NCBI GenBank assembly: GCA_964645155.1
Contig: CAZYBG010000079.1
Span: 1 to 14,903, forward strand
Direction of reading: 5' to 3'
Origin: CAZYBG01 sp964645155
GTDB lineage: Bacteria > Pseudomonadota > Alphaproteobacteria > Rhodobacterales > Rhodobacteraceae
DNA length: 14,903 nucleotides
Positions 7,733 through 14,552 of the stretch are shown piece after piece. Below the pieces are notes generated by a model. That model was not told the origin of the DNA and searched no databases. It saw only the letters and a program-made list of their open reading frames with translations. Both the position numbers and the translations under genes were made by a program. Numbering within the stretch: the stretch's first letter is position 1; each line of letters opens with the position of its first letter.

Positions 7733-8734
7733 TCACGCCATCGGGTGCCGGTCCGCGGCCGAATACCGCCCGGTCACGAAATGCTCGAGCTGCCGCTCGA
7801 TATCGCCCAGCAGCGACGAGGCGCCAAACCGGAACAGGTCCGGCTGCAGCCAGCGGTCGCCCAGCTCGTCCTTCATCAGGCTCAGATAGACCAGCGCGTC
7901 CTTCGCCTTCGAGATCCCGCCCGCCGGCTTGTAGCCCACCCGGAAGCCCGTCCGCTCGTGATAGTCCCGGATCGCGCGGACCATGACCAGGCTCACCGGC
8001 AGCGTGGCGTTCACGCTCTCCTTGCCGGTCGAGGTCTTAATGAAATCTGCCCCCGCCATCATGCAGACCAGGCTCGCCCGGCCGACGTTCCGCAGCGTGC
8101 CAAGCTCCCCGGTGGCGAGGATCGCCTTCATGTGCGCCTCGCCGCAAGCCGCCCGGAACGCCCGCACCTCGTCATAGAGCGCCGGCCAGTCGCCGGTCAG
8201 CACGTGCCGGCGCGAGATCACGATGTCGATCTCGGCTGCCCCCGCCTGCACGCTCTCGCCGATCTCGGCGAGCCGCAGGGGAAACGGCGAGAGCCCCGCG
8301 GGAAACCCGGTCGACACCGCTGCCACGGGAATGCCCGAGCCCTTCAGCGCGTCGACGGCCGCGGCCACCATCTCGTGGTAGACGCAGACCGCGCCGACCC
8401 GCAGCCCCTCCATCCCCAGCGCCGCCAGCAGGTCGGCCCTGACCGGCTGCCGCGCCTTGGCGCAAAGCCGGCGCACGCGGCCCTCGGTATCGTCGCCCGA
8501 CAGCGTCGTGAGGTCGATGAGCGAGATCGCCTTGCAGAGCCAGGCCGCCTGCCATTCCTTCTTCACCGACCGCCGCCCCGGCAGCGTCGCCGCCCGCCGC
8601 TCGATCGCCGAGGTGTTGGCCTGCAGCGCGGCCACCCGGTCGAGGTCGAGCTCCATCCCGGCATTGCGGCTGTGGCCGACCTGCGGCAGCTGCGCCAGAC
8701 CGGCGGCGACGGGCGTCTGGGTGGGGGTGTTCAT
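7733..8734 (-). CDS. deoC: Deoxyribose-phosphate aldolase (long form)
   Basis: 333 residues. Splits 2-deoxy-D-ribose 5-phosphate into glyceraldehyde 3-phosphate and acetaldehyde in deoxynucleoside catabolism. The Schiff-base lysine is Lys233 in ADFIKTSTGKES, and the proton-relay residues are Asp170 (EIDIVI) and Lys269 (GYKPAGGIS); SLIDLTTL (71-78) is the substrate-binding segment. The roughly 70-residue N-terminal extension relative to the E. coli enzyme marks the longer subtype that also includes the animal enzyme. ATG 8732-8734 was chosen as the first Met before the conserved part; the open frame continues to 9004 but that portion is low complexity and runs into the divergent transporter gene. 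Likely cotranscribed with the downstream aldehyde dehydrogenase. Three 12-bp repeats carrying AGGGAG lie just before the start, so the ribosome site is repeated. Confidence 0.95.
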   Translation of the reverse strand: MNTPTQTPVAAGLAQLPQVGHSRNAGMELDLDRVAALQANTSAIERRAATLPGRRSVKKEWQAAWLCKAISLIDLTTLSGDDTEGRVRRLCAKARQPVRADLLAALGMEGLRVGAVCVYHEMVAAAVDALKGSGIPVAAVSTGFPAGLSPFPLRLAEIGESVQAGAAEIDIVISRRHVLTGDWPALYDEVRAFRAACGEAHMKAILATGELGTLRNVGRASLVCMMAGADFIKTSTGKESVNATLPVSLVMVRAIRDYHERTGFRVGYKPAGGISKAKDALVYLSLMKDELGDRWLQPDLFRFGASSLLGDIERQLEHFVTGRYSAADRHPMA

Positions 8735-8744
8735 GACTTCGGCT

Positions 8745-8780
8745 CTCCCTGCGGCCCTCCCTGCCGCCCTCCCTGCGGCC
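8745..8780. repeat. Three 12-bp tandem repeats in the deoC leader
   Basis: CTCCCTGCGGCC occurs at 8745-8756, 8757-8768 (one mismatch) and 8769-8780. Read on the deoC strand each unit offers AGGGAG, a Shine-Dalgarno-like hexamer; the nearest lies about 11 nt before the start codon. Confidence 0.7.
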
Positions 8781-8818
8781 CGAAGGTCGCCAGAGTCGCA
8801 TGCAGGTCGGGGCTTGGC

Positions 8819-8856
8819 AAGGCGGGCGGCTGCCGCGCGGCGCAGCCGCCCGCCTT
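8819..8856. repeat. Strong hairpin in the divergent deoC/TRAP spacer
   Basis: Arms of 15 bp pair without mismatch: AAGGCGGGCGGCTGC (8819-8833) and GCAGCCGCCCGCCTT (8842-8856), loop 8 nt. The 8-mer TTGGCAAG occurs on both sides (8814-8821 and 8861-8868). It lies between divergent genes, where a terminator is not expected. It may insulate the two leaders or be a dispersed repeat. Confidence 0.65.
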
Positions 8857-8860
8857 CGGG

Positions 8861-8889
8861 TTGGCAAGCGGGAGGGGCCTTGCTACCGT
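8861..8889 (+). promoter_or_regulatory. Candidate promoter of the TRAP transporter operon
   Basis: -35 TTGGCA (8861-8866) and -10 TACCGT (8884-8889) are separated by 17 nt. The -35 matches 5/6, the -10 only 3/6. The position fits, 33 nt before the ATG and after the hairpin, but the -10 is weak. Confidence 0.3.
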
Positions 8890-8921
8890 CCGCGATACGC
8901 AGACCGAATGGGAGGAAGACG

Positions 8922-9881
8922 ATGACGACGATCCGGGCCGCCGCGGCCGCCACCCTGCTTCTCGCCATGCCGGCCATGGCGCAGGAGCAGCTCTCGATCG
9001 CCACCGGCGGGACCGGCGGCGTCTACTACCCGATCGGCGGCGGCCTCGCCGAGATCATCAACAACCATGTCGAGGGCTATTCCGCGACCGCGGAAGTGAC
9101 CGGGGCCTCGGTCGAGAACATGGGGCTGATCGCCAACGGGGATGCAGACCTCGCCCTCGTGCTTGCCGACACCGCGCAGCAGGCGCATCTCGGCACCGGC
9201 CGCTTCGAAGGCCAGCAGATCGAGGCGACCCGCGCGCTCGCGTCGATCTACGCCAACATGATCCAGATCGTCGTGCCCGCCGACAGCGAGATCCAGTCGC
9301 TGGGCGATCTTGCCGGCAAGCGCGTGTCCGTCGGCGCGCCCGGCTCGGGCACCGAGGTGAACGCCCAGACCCTTCTCGCCGCGAACGACGTCTCGTTCGA
9401 CGATTTCGATGCGCAGCGGCTCAACTTCAACGAAACCGCCGATGCGCTCGCCAACGGCGACATCGATGCCGGCTTCTGGTCGGTCGGCGCGCCGACATCC
9501 TCGATCATGAACCTCGCCACCATCAACGACATCCGCATCCTGGCGCTGACGGCCGAAGAGATCGCGGCGGCCCGCGAGGCCGATCCGACCTTCCGCGAAC
9601 TGCCGCTTCCCGCCGGCATGTACGAGGGCCAGGACGGCGAAGTGGCGACGCTTGGCGTGCCGAACGTGCTCGTGGTCTCGTCCGATATGCCCGACGACCT
9701 CGCCTACGCCATCACAAGGGCGATGTTCGACAACATCGCCGATCTGCAGGCCGTGCATCCGGCCGCAAACGAGACGACGGTCGAGTTCACCATGGACGCG
9801 ACGCCCGTGCCGCTCCATCCCGGCGCGATCCGCTACTTCGAGGAAGCCGGCGCCACCATTCCGGACAGTCTGCGGCCGTGA
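8922..9881 (+). CDS. TAXI-family TRAP transporter solute-binding protein
   Basis: 319 residues, periplasmic. A Sec signal peptide is clear: basic MTTIR, hydrophobic AAAAATLLLAMP, cleavage likely after AMA (residue 20). The mature start LSIATGGTGGVYYPIGGGLA is the signature of the TAXI (TRAP-associated extracytoplasmic immunogenic) family, followed by NGDADLALVLADTAQQA and LAGKRVSVGAPGSGTEVNA, which form the two-lobed ligand cleft. It captures a solute, probably a small carboxylate or amino acid such as glutamate or a C4/C5 acid, and delivers it to the fused permease two genes downstream; the actual ligand cannot be told from the sequence. ATG 8922 follows GGAGGA (8911-8916). The stop overlaps the next gene's GTG. 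Confidence 0.95.
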   Translation: MTTIRAAAAATLLLAMPAMAQEQLSIATGGTGGVYYPIGGGLAEIINNHVEGYSATAEVTGASVENMGLIANGDADLALVLADTAQQAHLGTGRFEGQQIEATRALASIYANMIQIVVPADSEIQSLGDLAGKRVSVGAPGSGTEVNAQTLLAANDVSFDDFDAQRLNFNETADALANGDIDAGFWSVGAPTSSIMNLATINDIRILALTAEEIAAAREADPTFRELPLPAGMYEGQDGEVATLGVPNVLVVSSDMPDDLAYAITRAMFDNIADLQAVHPAANETTVEFTMDATPVPLHPGAIRYFEEAGATIPDSLRP

Positions 9882-10399
9882 GGCGCCGCTTCGCGGGGCG
9901 GACCGTCGCGGCCGCCCTGCTCGCCGCCGCAACTGCCAGTGCCGGTGCCGCCGGCGGTGTCTCAGCCGGAGCCGGAGCCGGCTCCGGTGCCGGGATGCTG
10001 ACCGCGACGCTGGCCGACGGCACCGAGATTGCCCGGCTGCCGGTGCCCGAGGGCGACGGCTGGTGCGTGGTCTGGCGCCATTCCGTCGCCGGTTTCGAGG
10101 TTTCGGACTGCTACGAGAACCGGGGCGGCCGGATGGTGCTGGTCCGTTCCCACCTGCCCGATTTCGCAGCCGGTCTCGACCACATTCCGGGCCGCGGTCG
10201 CCAGGTCAGCGACGGCGCCGGCGGCTACTGGATCGAGGACCTGGACGAGCCGGTGCCGGGCGACGCCTACATCCTGCGACCGGGCGGTCCTGCGGTCGAC
10301 CACCGGCTGCGGACCGCCGATACCGAGGTCTCGCTTTCCGCCATTGCCCCCCGCGCCCGCGTCCGCGTCGCGCTGCTGACCGGAGCCGACAGCCGATGA
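9878..10399 (+). CDS. DUF1850 domain protein of TAXI-TRAP operon
   Basis: 173 residues beginning at a GTG that overlaps the binding-protein stop (GTGA, 9878-9881) and ending in an ATGA overlap with the permease. The N-terminus MRRRFAGRTVAAALLAAATA looks like a signal peptide or anchor, followed by a Gly/Ala-rich stretch (about residues 24-40). The folded part contains WCVVWRHSVAGFEVSDCYEN, with a paired Cys in an extracytoplasmic domain, and GPAVDHRLRTADTEVSLS. This matches DUF1850, a family repeatedly found between TAXI binding proteins and fused permeases. Its function is not known; the coupling suggests an accessory periplasmic or membrane-associated subunit made in fixed ratio with the transporter. 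Confidence 0.8.
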   Translation: MRRRFAGRTVAAALLAAATASAGAAGGVSAGAGAGSGAGMLTATLADGTEIARLPVPEGDGWCVVWRHSVAGFEVSDCYENRGGRMVLVRSHLPDFAAGLDHIPGRGRQVSDGAGGYWIEDLDEPVPGDAYILRPGGPAVDHRLRTADTEVSLSAIAPRARVRVALLTGADSR

Positions 10400-12393
10400 C
10401 CGACGAACGGCCGGCGCCGCTCTCCCAGCCCAGGCCGGTGCTCCGTGCCATCGCCGTCGTCGGCATCGCGCTGTCTCTGTTCCAGCTCTATGCGGCCGGG
10501 GTGCAGCCTCTCGGCCTTTTCTTCCAGAGGCCGATCCATCTCGGCTTCGTGCTGGTGCTCTGCTTCCTGATCTATCCGGCGACCGGCCCGAGCCGGCCGC
10601 GCGGCCTGGTCGGCTGGCTCATCGACGCGCCGCTGATCGCCTGCGGAGTCCTCGTCGGCTACTGGCTCCCGACCAACATCGACATCATCGCCAACCAGAT
10701 CGTCCCGCGCGACATCGACGTCTGGGTCGGCATCATCACCACCCTCGTCGTGCTCGAGGCGGCGCGGCGCGCGGTCGGCCTCAGCATGACGCTGATCGGC
10801 GCCGCGTTCCTCGTCTACGCCTTCGCCGGCGGCCGTGGCGTACTGCCCTGGCTCGGCGACTGGCTGCCGGGCATCCTCAATCACCGCGGCTACTCGCTCG
10901 ACCGGCTCGCCTCGCAGCTCACCCTCGGTGCCGAGGGCATCTACGGCCTGCCGCTCGGCGTTGCCGCGACCTACATCTTCGTCTTCGTCCTGTTCGGCGC
11001 CTTCCTGGAGGTGACCGGCGCCGGCAAGTTCTTCATCGACCTCGCCTACGCCGCCACCGGCCGGCAGCGCGGCGGGCCGGCGAAGGCAGCGGTCCTCGCC
11101 TCGGCCGGGATGGGTTCGGTCTCGGGCTCGGCCATCGCCAATGTCGTCACCACCGGCGCCTTCACGATCCCGCTGATGAAGCGCCTCGGCTACCGGCCGG
11201 CACAGGCCGGCGGGATCGAGGCGGCGGCCTCGACCGGCGGCCAGATCATGCCGCCGCTGATGGGCGCCGGCGCGTTCCTGATGTCCGAGTTCACCCGCGT
11301 GCCCTATGCCGAGATCGTCCTCGTCTCGATCTTCCCGGCATTCCTCTACTTCGGCGCGGTCTACCTCCTCGTCCATATCGCGGCGGTCAAGCAGGGGATG
11401 ACCGGGATCCCCGCGTCAGAGCTGCCGAAGGTCCGCGAGGTGCTGGCGGACGGCTGGCATTTCCTGCTGCCGCTCGCTGTCCTGACCTGGCTTCTGGTCG
11501 CGGGCTACTCGCCGATGCGGGTCGGGTTCTACGCCATCCTGTCGGTCGCAGCCGCCGCCGCGGCGCGCGCGCTCTGGATGTTCGCCCGCTCCGGCCCGAC
11601 CGCGGCGGGCTTGCTCGCCCTGGCCCGGCGCGGCCTCGGCCTCACGCTCGAGGCGCTGGAGCTCGGCGCCCGCAACGCCGTCGCCGTCTCGATGGCCTGC
11701 GCCGTCGCCGGCATCATCGTCGGCGTCGTCGGCCTGACCGGCCTCGGGCTGAAGTTCTCGGCGATGATGATCGCGCTCTCCGGCGGCAACCTGTTCGTGG
11801 CGCTGATCCTGGTACTGCTCGCATCGCTGGTGCTGGGGATGGGCCTGCCGGTGACGGCGGCCTACATCGTGCTCATCATCCTCGTCGGTCCGGCGCTTCA
11901 CGAAGAGTTCGGCGTGCCGCTGCTGATCGCCCATCTCGTCGTCTTCTGGTACTCGCAGGATTCGAACGTCACGCCTCCGGTGGCGCTCGCCGCGTTCGCG
12001 GGTGCCGCGATAGCGGGATCGAAGCCGCTCGAGACGTCGCTGCAGGCGTGGAAATACGCCAAGGGCCTCTACCTGATCCCGCTCTTCATGGTCTACAACG
12101 AGGTCATCATCCTCGGCGGGCCGCTGCCCCTGGTGCTCTGGAACGGCTTCATCGCCTGCGTCGCGCTCGCCGCGTTCGCCGCGATGCTCGAGGGGTTCCT
12201 GTTCGCACCGATCCCGCTCTGGCAGCGCGCCCTCATGCTCGCCGGCATCACCGCCGTGTTCTGGCCCTCGATCCCGATCGAGGCGGCGGGCACGGCGCTG
12301 CTTCTCGCGCTGATCTGGCTGAACCGCACCGCGGCGGGGCGGGATGGCGCGTGGCGATCCCGGAAGGACTCGAACCCTCAACCTGCTGATTAG
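10396..12393 (+). CDS. TRAP transporter fused permease (4TM/12TM)
   Basis: 665 residues. The N-terminal part (about 20-145) carries the DctQ-like small-subunit helices; from about residue 160 the DctM-like large subunit follows, with the family motifs GSVSGSAIANVVTTGAFTIP, AAASTGGQIMPPLMGAGAFLM and GMGLPVTAAYIVL, and a C-terminal helical extension. It carries solute across the inner membrane, driven by a sodium or proton gradient, using the TAXI binding protein. The start ATG overlaps the DUF1850 stop (10396-10399). Oddly, the last 14 or so codons (from about 12352) lie antisense within tRNA-Arg and read SRKDSNPQPAD; the TAG stop falls in the tRNA anticodon loop region. The native end was therefore probably lost, and the permease now borrows its stop from the tRNA gene. 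Confidence 0.94.
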   Translation: MTDERPAPLSQPRPVLRAIAVVGIALSLFQLYAAGVQPLGLFFQRPIHLGFVLVLCFLIYPATGPSRPRGLVGWLIDAPLIACGVLVGYWLPTNIDIIANQIVPRDIDVWVGIITTLVVLEAARRAVGLSMTLIGAAFLVYAFAGGRGVLPWLGDWLPGILNHRGYSLDRLASQLTLGAEGIYGLPLGVAATYIFVFVLFGAFLEVTGAGKFFIDLAYAATGRQRGGPAKAAVLASAGMGSVSGSAIANVVTTGAFTIPLMKRLGYRPAQAGGIEAAASTGGQIMPPLMGAGAFLMSEFTRVPYAEIVLVSIFPAFLYFGAVYLLVHIAAVKQGMTGIPASELPKVREVLADGWHFLLPLAVLTWLLVAGYSPMRVGFYAILSVAAAAAARALWMFARSGPTAAGLLALARRGLGLTLEALELGARNAVAVSMACAVAGIIVGVVGLTGLGLKFSAMMIALSGGNLFVALILVLLASLVLGMGLPVTAAYIVLIILVGPALHEEFGVPLLIAHLVVFWYSQDSNVTPPVALAAFAGAAIAGSKPLETSLQAWKYAKGLYLIPLFMVYNEVIILGGPLPLVLWNGFIACVALAAFAAMLEGFLFAPIPLWQRALMLAGITAVFWPSIPIEAAGTALLLALIWLNRTAAGRDGAWRSRKDSNPQPAD

Positions 12394-12428
12394 AAGTCAG
12401 CTGCTCTGTCCAGTTGAGCTACGGGACC
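12352..12428 (-). tRNA. tRNA-Arg (anticodon TCT)
   Basis: 77 nt, including the encoded CCA (12352-12354). The full cloverleaf can be drawn: acceptor GGTCCCG with CGGGATC (one G-U pair), D stem GCTC/GAGC, anticodon stem GCTGA/TCAGC with loop CTTCTAA (anticodon TCT at 12392-12394), variable loop of 5, and T arm GAGGG-TTCGAGT-CCTTC. It reads AGA (Arg). It overlaps the 3' end of the permease gene on the other strand and lies downstream of the DUF2125 gene on its own strand. Confidence 0.96.
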
Positions 12429-12433
12429 GCACG

Positions 12434-12464
12434 CGCGCGCCCCGCCTTACCGCCGGGGCGCGCG
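12434..12464 (-). terminator. Strong hairpin between DUF2125 gene and tRNA-Arg
   Basis: Perfect 11-bp arms CGCGCGCCCCG (12434-12444) and CGGGGCGCGCG (12454-12464), loop 9 nt, located 19 nt after the DUF2125 stop and 5 nt before the tRNA 5' end. No T-run follows, so a factor-independent terminator is doubtful. It may instead mark RNA processing of a shared transcript, or end the permease transcript on the plus strand. Confidence 0.4.
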
Positions 12465-12483
12465 GCCGATCAAGGCAAATGCG

Positions 12484-13950
12484 TCACTGCATCCCGAACA
12501 TGGCCGACATGTCGGTGCCGTTGACCAGGACCTGGCCGGGCGTCGAGGCGTCGATCTCCCAGACCACACCGTCGCCCTCGCCGGGCCGCGAGAGCCCCAT
12601 GGCGAGGCCAAGCATGCCGAGCGCCTGGGCGCCGACCTCGGGCGGGGCGGCGCCCAGGATTTCCTGGACGCGCTCGATCCCGGTCGCGGTGATCCGGCCC
12701 GACCCGGTCGGCGGCGCCGCCGGGCCGACGCTCATCGCGCCCTCGAAGCCGAGCGTGTAGGCCTCGTTCACCACGCTGCCGGGCGCGAAGGTGATGGTGA
12801 CGGCGCCCGAAGGCAGCAGCTCGCCCAGAAGCTGGGCGTTGAGCGCCGGGTCGACCGGCTGCGGCTGCGTCAGGTCCAGCGCGCCGATCAGCGTCCGCGC
12901 CGGCGTCGACAGGTTGAAATCGGTCACCTCGACATCGACCGTGGCGTCGGCCGGGATCAGCGGCGCCGCCCATTCGGGCACCAGGCCGGCCGGGATCGAC
13001 AGACCCGAAAGCCGGATCGCCTCGCGGAACCGCCCCTCGGCGACGATGCCCCCGAGGCCGACATCGACCTCCATCGCCTCGGCCGAGATCGGCCCGATCG
13101 GGGTGGTCGCCTGCAGCCCGCCGAGCGAGGCGGTGACATCCATGTTCTCGAACAGCGGGATGCCCTCGCCCATCAGCAGCTTGAGTTCGTCCTGCGACCC
13201 GGCGATCGCCTCGGGCGAGGCGGTGCGCACGAAGAACGCAAGCAGGTTCAGCATCCCGCCGCTGCGCAGCCCCTCGGCGGTGCCGGTCGCGCCATAGGTC
13301 TCGGCGGTCAGCGCGACGCTCATCGGGCTGGCCCCCGGCGCCATCGCGAAGTTCATCGTCTGGGTGTAGCCGGTCGCCGTGAAGTCGAGGTCGGAGTCGA
13401 CGCCGCCCGCATCGCCCGCCGTGCCGGTCAGCTCGTAGCGCGCATTGGCAATGCTGGTGCCGCCCTCGCCGATCTCGGTCCCGTCGGGGCCGAACGACTT
13501 CGAGGTCGACTGCAGGCCGCCGACATCGGCGGTCCAGCTGGTGAACGACTGCAGCGATTCGTCCCAGATGCCGTCCGATACGATGGAATCGTAGCTGATC
13601 GACAGGTCGAGCGCGCCCGGCGCCACCGCCGTCATGGTGAACGGCTGGTTCTCGGTCACGCGCCAGAGGCCGCCACCCTGCTCCTCGAGCATGTAGGTCA
13701 GCGGCGATGCGGTGATCTTGACGCCCTGCGCGCCCGCCTGCGGGATCATCGCGGCCAGGGGCGCCAGATCGACGGTGAGCTCGTAGACGTCGCCCGCCGG
13801 CGCCACCGCGACGACGCCCGGCGTGGTGCCGAGATACGACTGGAAGAGCGCGGTGAGGCGGTCTGCCCCGGCCGCGGTGGCCTCGGCCAGGGCGGCCGTG
13901 CCTGCAAGAACCACAAGGGGGACTGCGCCAAGAAGCGAACGGGCGATCAT
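12484..13950 (-). CDS. Secreted DUF2125 domain protein
   Basis: 488 residues. The start MIARSLLGAVPLVVLAGTAALA is a clear Sec signal peptide, cleavage likely after ALA (residue 22). The rest is a beta-rich extracytoplasmic protein with many alternating hydrophobic strands, no enzymatic motif and very little Lys or Cys. It fits DUF2125, a family typical of Rhodobacterales and other alphaproteobacteria, of unknown function; by general appearance it resembles periplasmic proteins that interact with lipids or the outer membrane, but this is weak inference. ATG 13948-13950 was chosen because of the AAAGGA (about 7 nt upstream) and the signal peptide; an in-frame start at 14115 would place 55 unlikely residues before it. 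Transcribed toward tRNA-Arg. Confidence 0.82.
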   Translation of the reverse strand: MIARSLLGAVPLVVLAGTAALAEATAAGADRLTALFQSYLGTTPGVVAVAPAGDVYELTVDLAPLAAMIPQAGAQGVKITASPLTYMLEEQGGGLWRVTENQPFTMTAVAPGALDLSISYDSIVSDGIWDESLQSFTSWTADVGGLQSTSKSFGPDGTEIGEGGTSIANARYELTGTAGDAGGVDSDLDFTATGYTQTMNFAMAPGASPMSVALTAETYGATGTAEGLRSGGMLNLLAFFVRTASPEAIAGSQDELKLLMGEGIPLFENMDVTASLGGLQATTPIGPISAEAMEVDVGLGGIVAEGRFREAIRLSGLSIPAGLVPEWAAPLIPADATVDVEVTDFNLSTPARTLIGALDLTQPQPVDPALNAQLLGELLPSGAVTITFAPGSVVNEAYTLGFEGAMSVGPAAPPTGSGRITATGIERVQEILGAAPPEVGAQALGMLGLAMGLSRPGEGDGVVWEIDASTPGQVLVNGTDMSAMFGMQ

Positions 13951-14068
13951 CTCAATCCTTTCCAAGAAATCCTGTACCGATTGTGCACTGCATCGGGGAA
14001 CGCCCCGGTGCGGTCGATCTTCTGCGATCTGAAAGCGGCGCAAGGATGGCCATCTGCCAGTCGTTGCG

Positions 14069-14380
14069 TCAATGGGTCCAGGCGGACTTGCGGTCGGGCG
14101 CGAAGTTCTCGCCATAGCCGCGCGGCCGGATGTTGGGCCGGCGCTTCTTCGGCTCGCTCACCACCGCCTCGATCCCGTGCTCGCGCGCATAGGCCAGCGC
14201 CGCCTCCTTCGTCTCGAAGCTCAGCCGCACCTGCGCCTGGGTGTCGCCCGAACTGGTCCAGCCCATCAGCGGGTCGATCTCGCGCCGGTCTGCCGGGGCG
14301 AAGTCGAGCACCCAGTCATGCGTCCTCGCGCTGCCCGACTGGGTGGCCGTCCTAGCCGGCTGATAGATGCGCGCGCGCAT
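14069..14380 (-). CDS. NDUFS4-like NADH dehydrogenase (complex I) accessory subunit
   Basis: 103 residues of the 'ETC complex I subunit conserved region' family, equivalent to mitochondrial NDUFS4 (18/21-kDa subunit). Visible motifs: MRARIYQPARTATQSG, the core WVLDF and PLMGWTSSGDTQAQVRLSFETKEAALAYAREHG, and a basic Pro-rich tail ending in the family's NFAPDRKSAWTH. The protein stabilises the NADH-binding arm of complex I and is characteristic of alphaproteobacteria, the mitochondrial lineage. It is complete: AGGAAGG stands before ATG 14378-14380. Gap to the DUF2125 gene is 118 bp and holds only a weak 5-bp hairpin (13994-14007); no other structure was noticed there. Divergent from uvrB. Confidence 0.93.
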   Translation of the reverse strand: MRARIYQPARTATQSGSARTHDWVLDFAPADRREIDPLMGWTSSGDTQAQVRLSFETKEAALAYAREHGIEAVVSEPKKRRPNIRPRGYGENFAPDRKSAWTH

Positions 14381-14412
14381 GGGCTTTGCCTTCCTGTCAG
14401 AACCTCTTCCGG

Positions 14413-14441
14413 CTTATCAGGGACATCGGCCCCCGAGGCAA
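14413..14441 (-). promoter_or_regulatory. Candidate promoter of NDUFS4-like gene
   Basis: On the minus strand -35 TTGCCT (14436-14441) and -10 GATAAG (14413-14418), spaced 17 nt, each 4/6 to consensus, 33 nt before the ATG. Confidence 0.3.
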
Positions 14442-14472
14442 GGGGGCGCGCGCCGCGACGACCCCGCCGGCC

Positions 14473-14493
14473 TGCTGACAGAAGCCGTCAGCA
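14473..14493. repeat. Hairpin in the NDUFS4/uvrB spacer
   Basis: TGCTGAC (14473-14479) and GTCAGCA (14487-14493) form a 7-bp stem with a 7-nt loop; CC and GG extend it across a bulged A. It stands just upstream of the possible uvrB promoter. Confidence 0.45.
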
Positions 14494-14508
14494 AGGCCGC
14501 TTGAACGC

Positions 14509-14523
14509 GAACAAAATGCGATC
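14509..14523 (+). promoter_or_regulatory. LexA (SOS) box-like site upstream of uvrB
   Basis: GAAC-N7-GATC at 14509-14523 differs by one base from the alphaproteobacterial LexA motif GAAC-N7-GAAC (GTTC-N7-GTTC on the other strand). It lies 29 nt before the uvrB start and just after TTGAAC (14501-14506), a possible -35, so bound LexA would cover the promoter. uvrB is a common SOS gene, which favours the call. Confidence 0.45.
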
Positions 14524-14552
14524 ATGTTTAGCGTCCGAAGGGAGTCGCCCGC

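Noticed and set aside
5886..7736. 616-codon minus-strand frame overlapping the ALDH gene
   Set aside because: It is an out-of-frame shadow of the dehydrogenase, Gly/Arg/Ala low complexity, with no recognisable fold.
8745..8780. Possible CRISPR-like array
   Set aside because: Units are 12 bp and directly adjacent, with no spacers and no cas genes.
8735..9004. N-terminal extension of deoC to residue -90
   Set aside because: The extension is Ala/Arg/Gly repeats from the tandem repeats and hairpin, and overlaps the signal peptide of the divergent TAXI gene.
7580..9877. Upstream extension of the DUF1850 frame, giving a 939-residue protein
   Set aside because: The frame is open only because of GC content; the upstream part is antisense to deoC and overlaps the TAXI gene. 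Only the part from GTG 9878 fits a family.
10267..11376. 369-codon minus-strand frame opposite the TRAP permease
   Set aside because: Charged low-complexity shadow of a membrane protein gene; no motifs and no ribosome site.
12352..12428. tRNA-Arg as the border of a genomic island
   Set aside because: Genes on both sides are chromosomal transport and housekeeping types with normal composition; no integrase and no repeated tRNA 3' end was found in the window.
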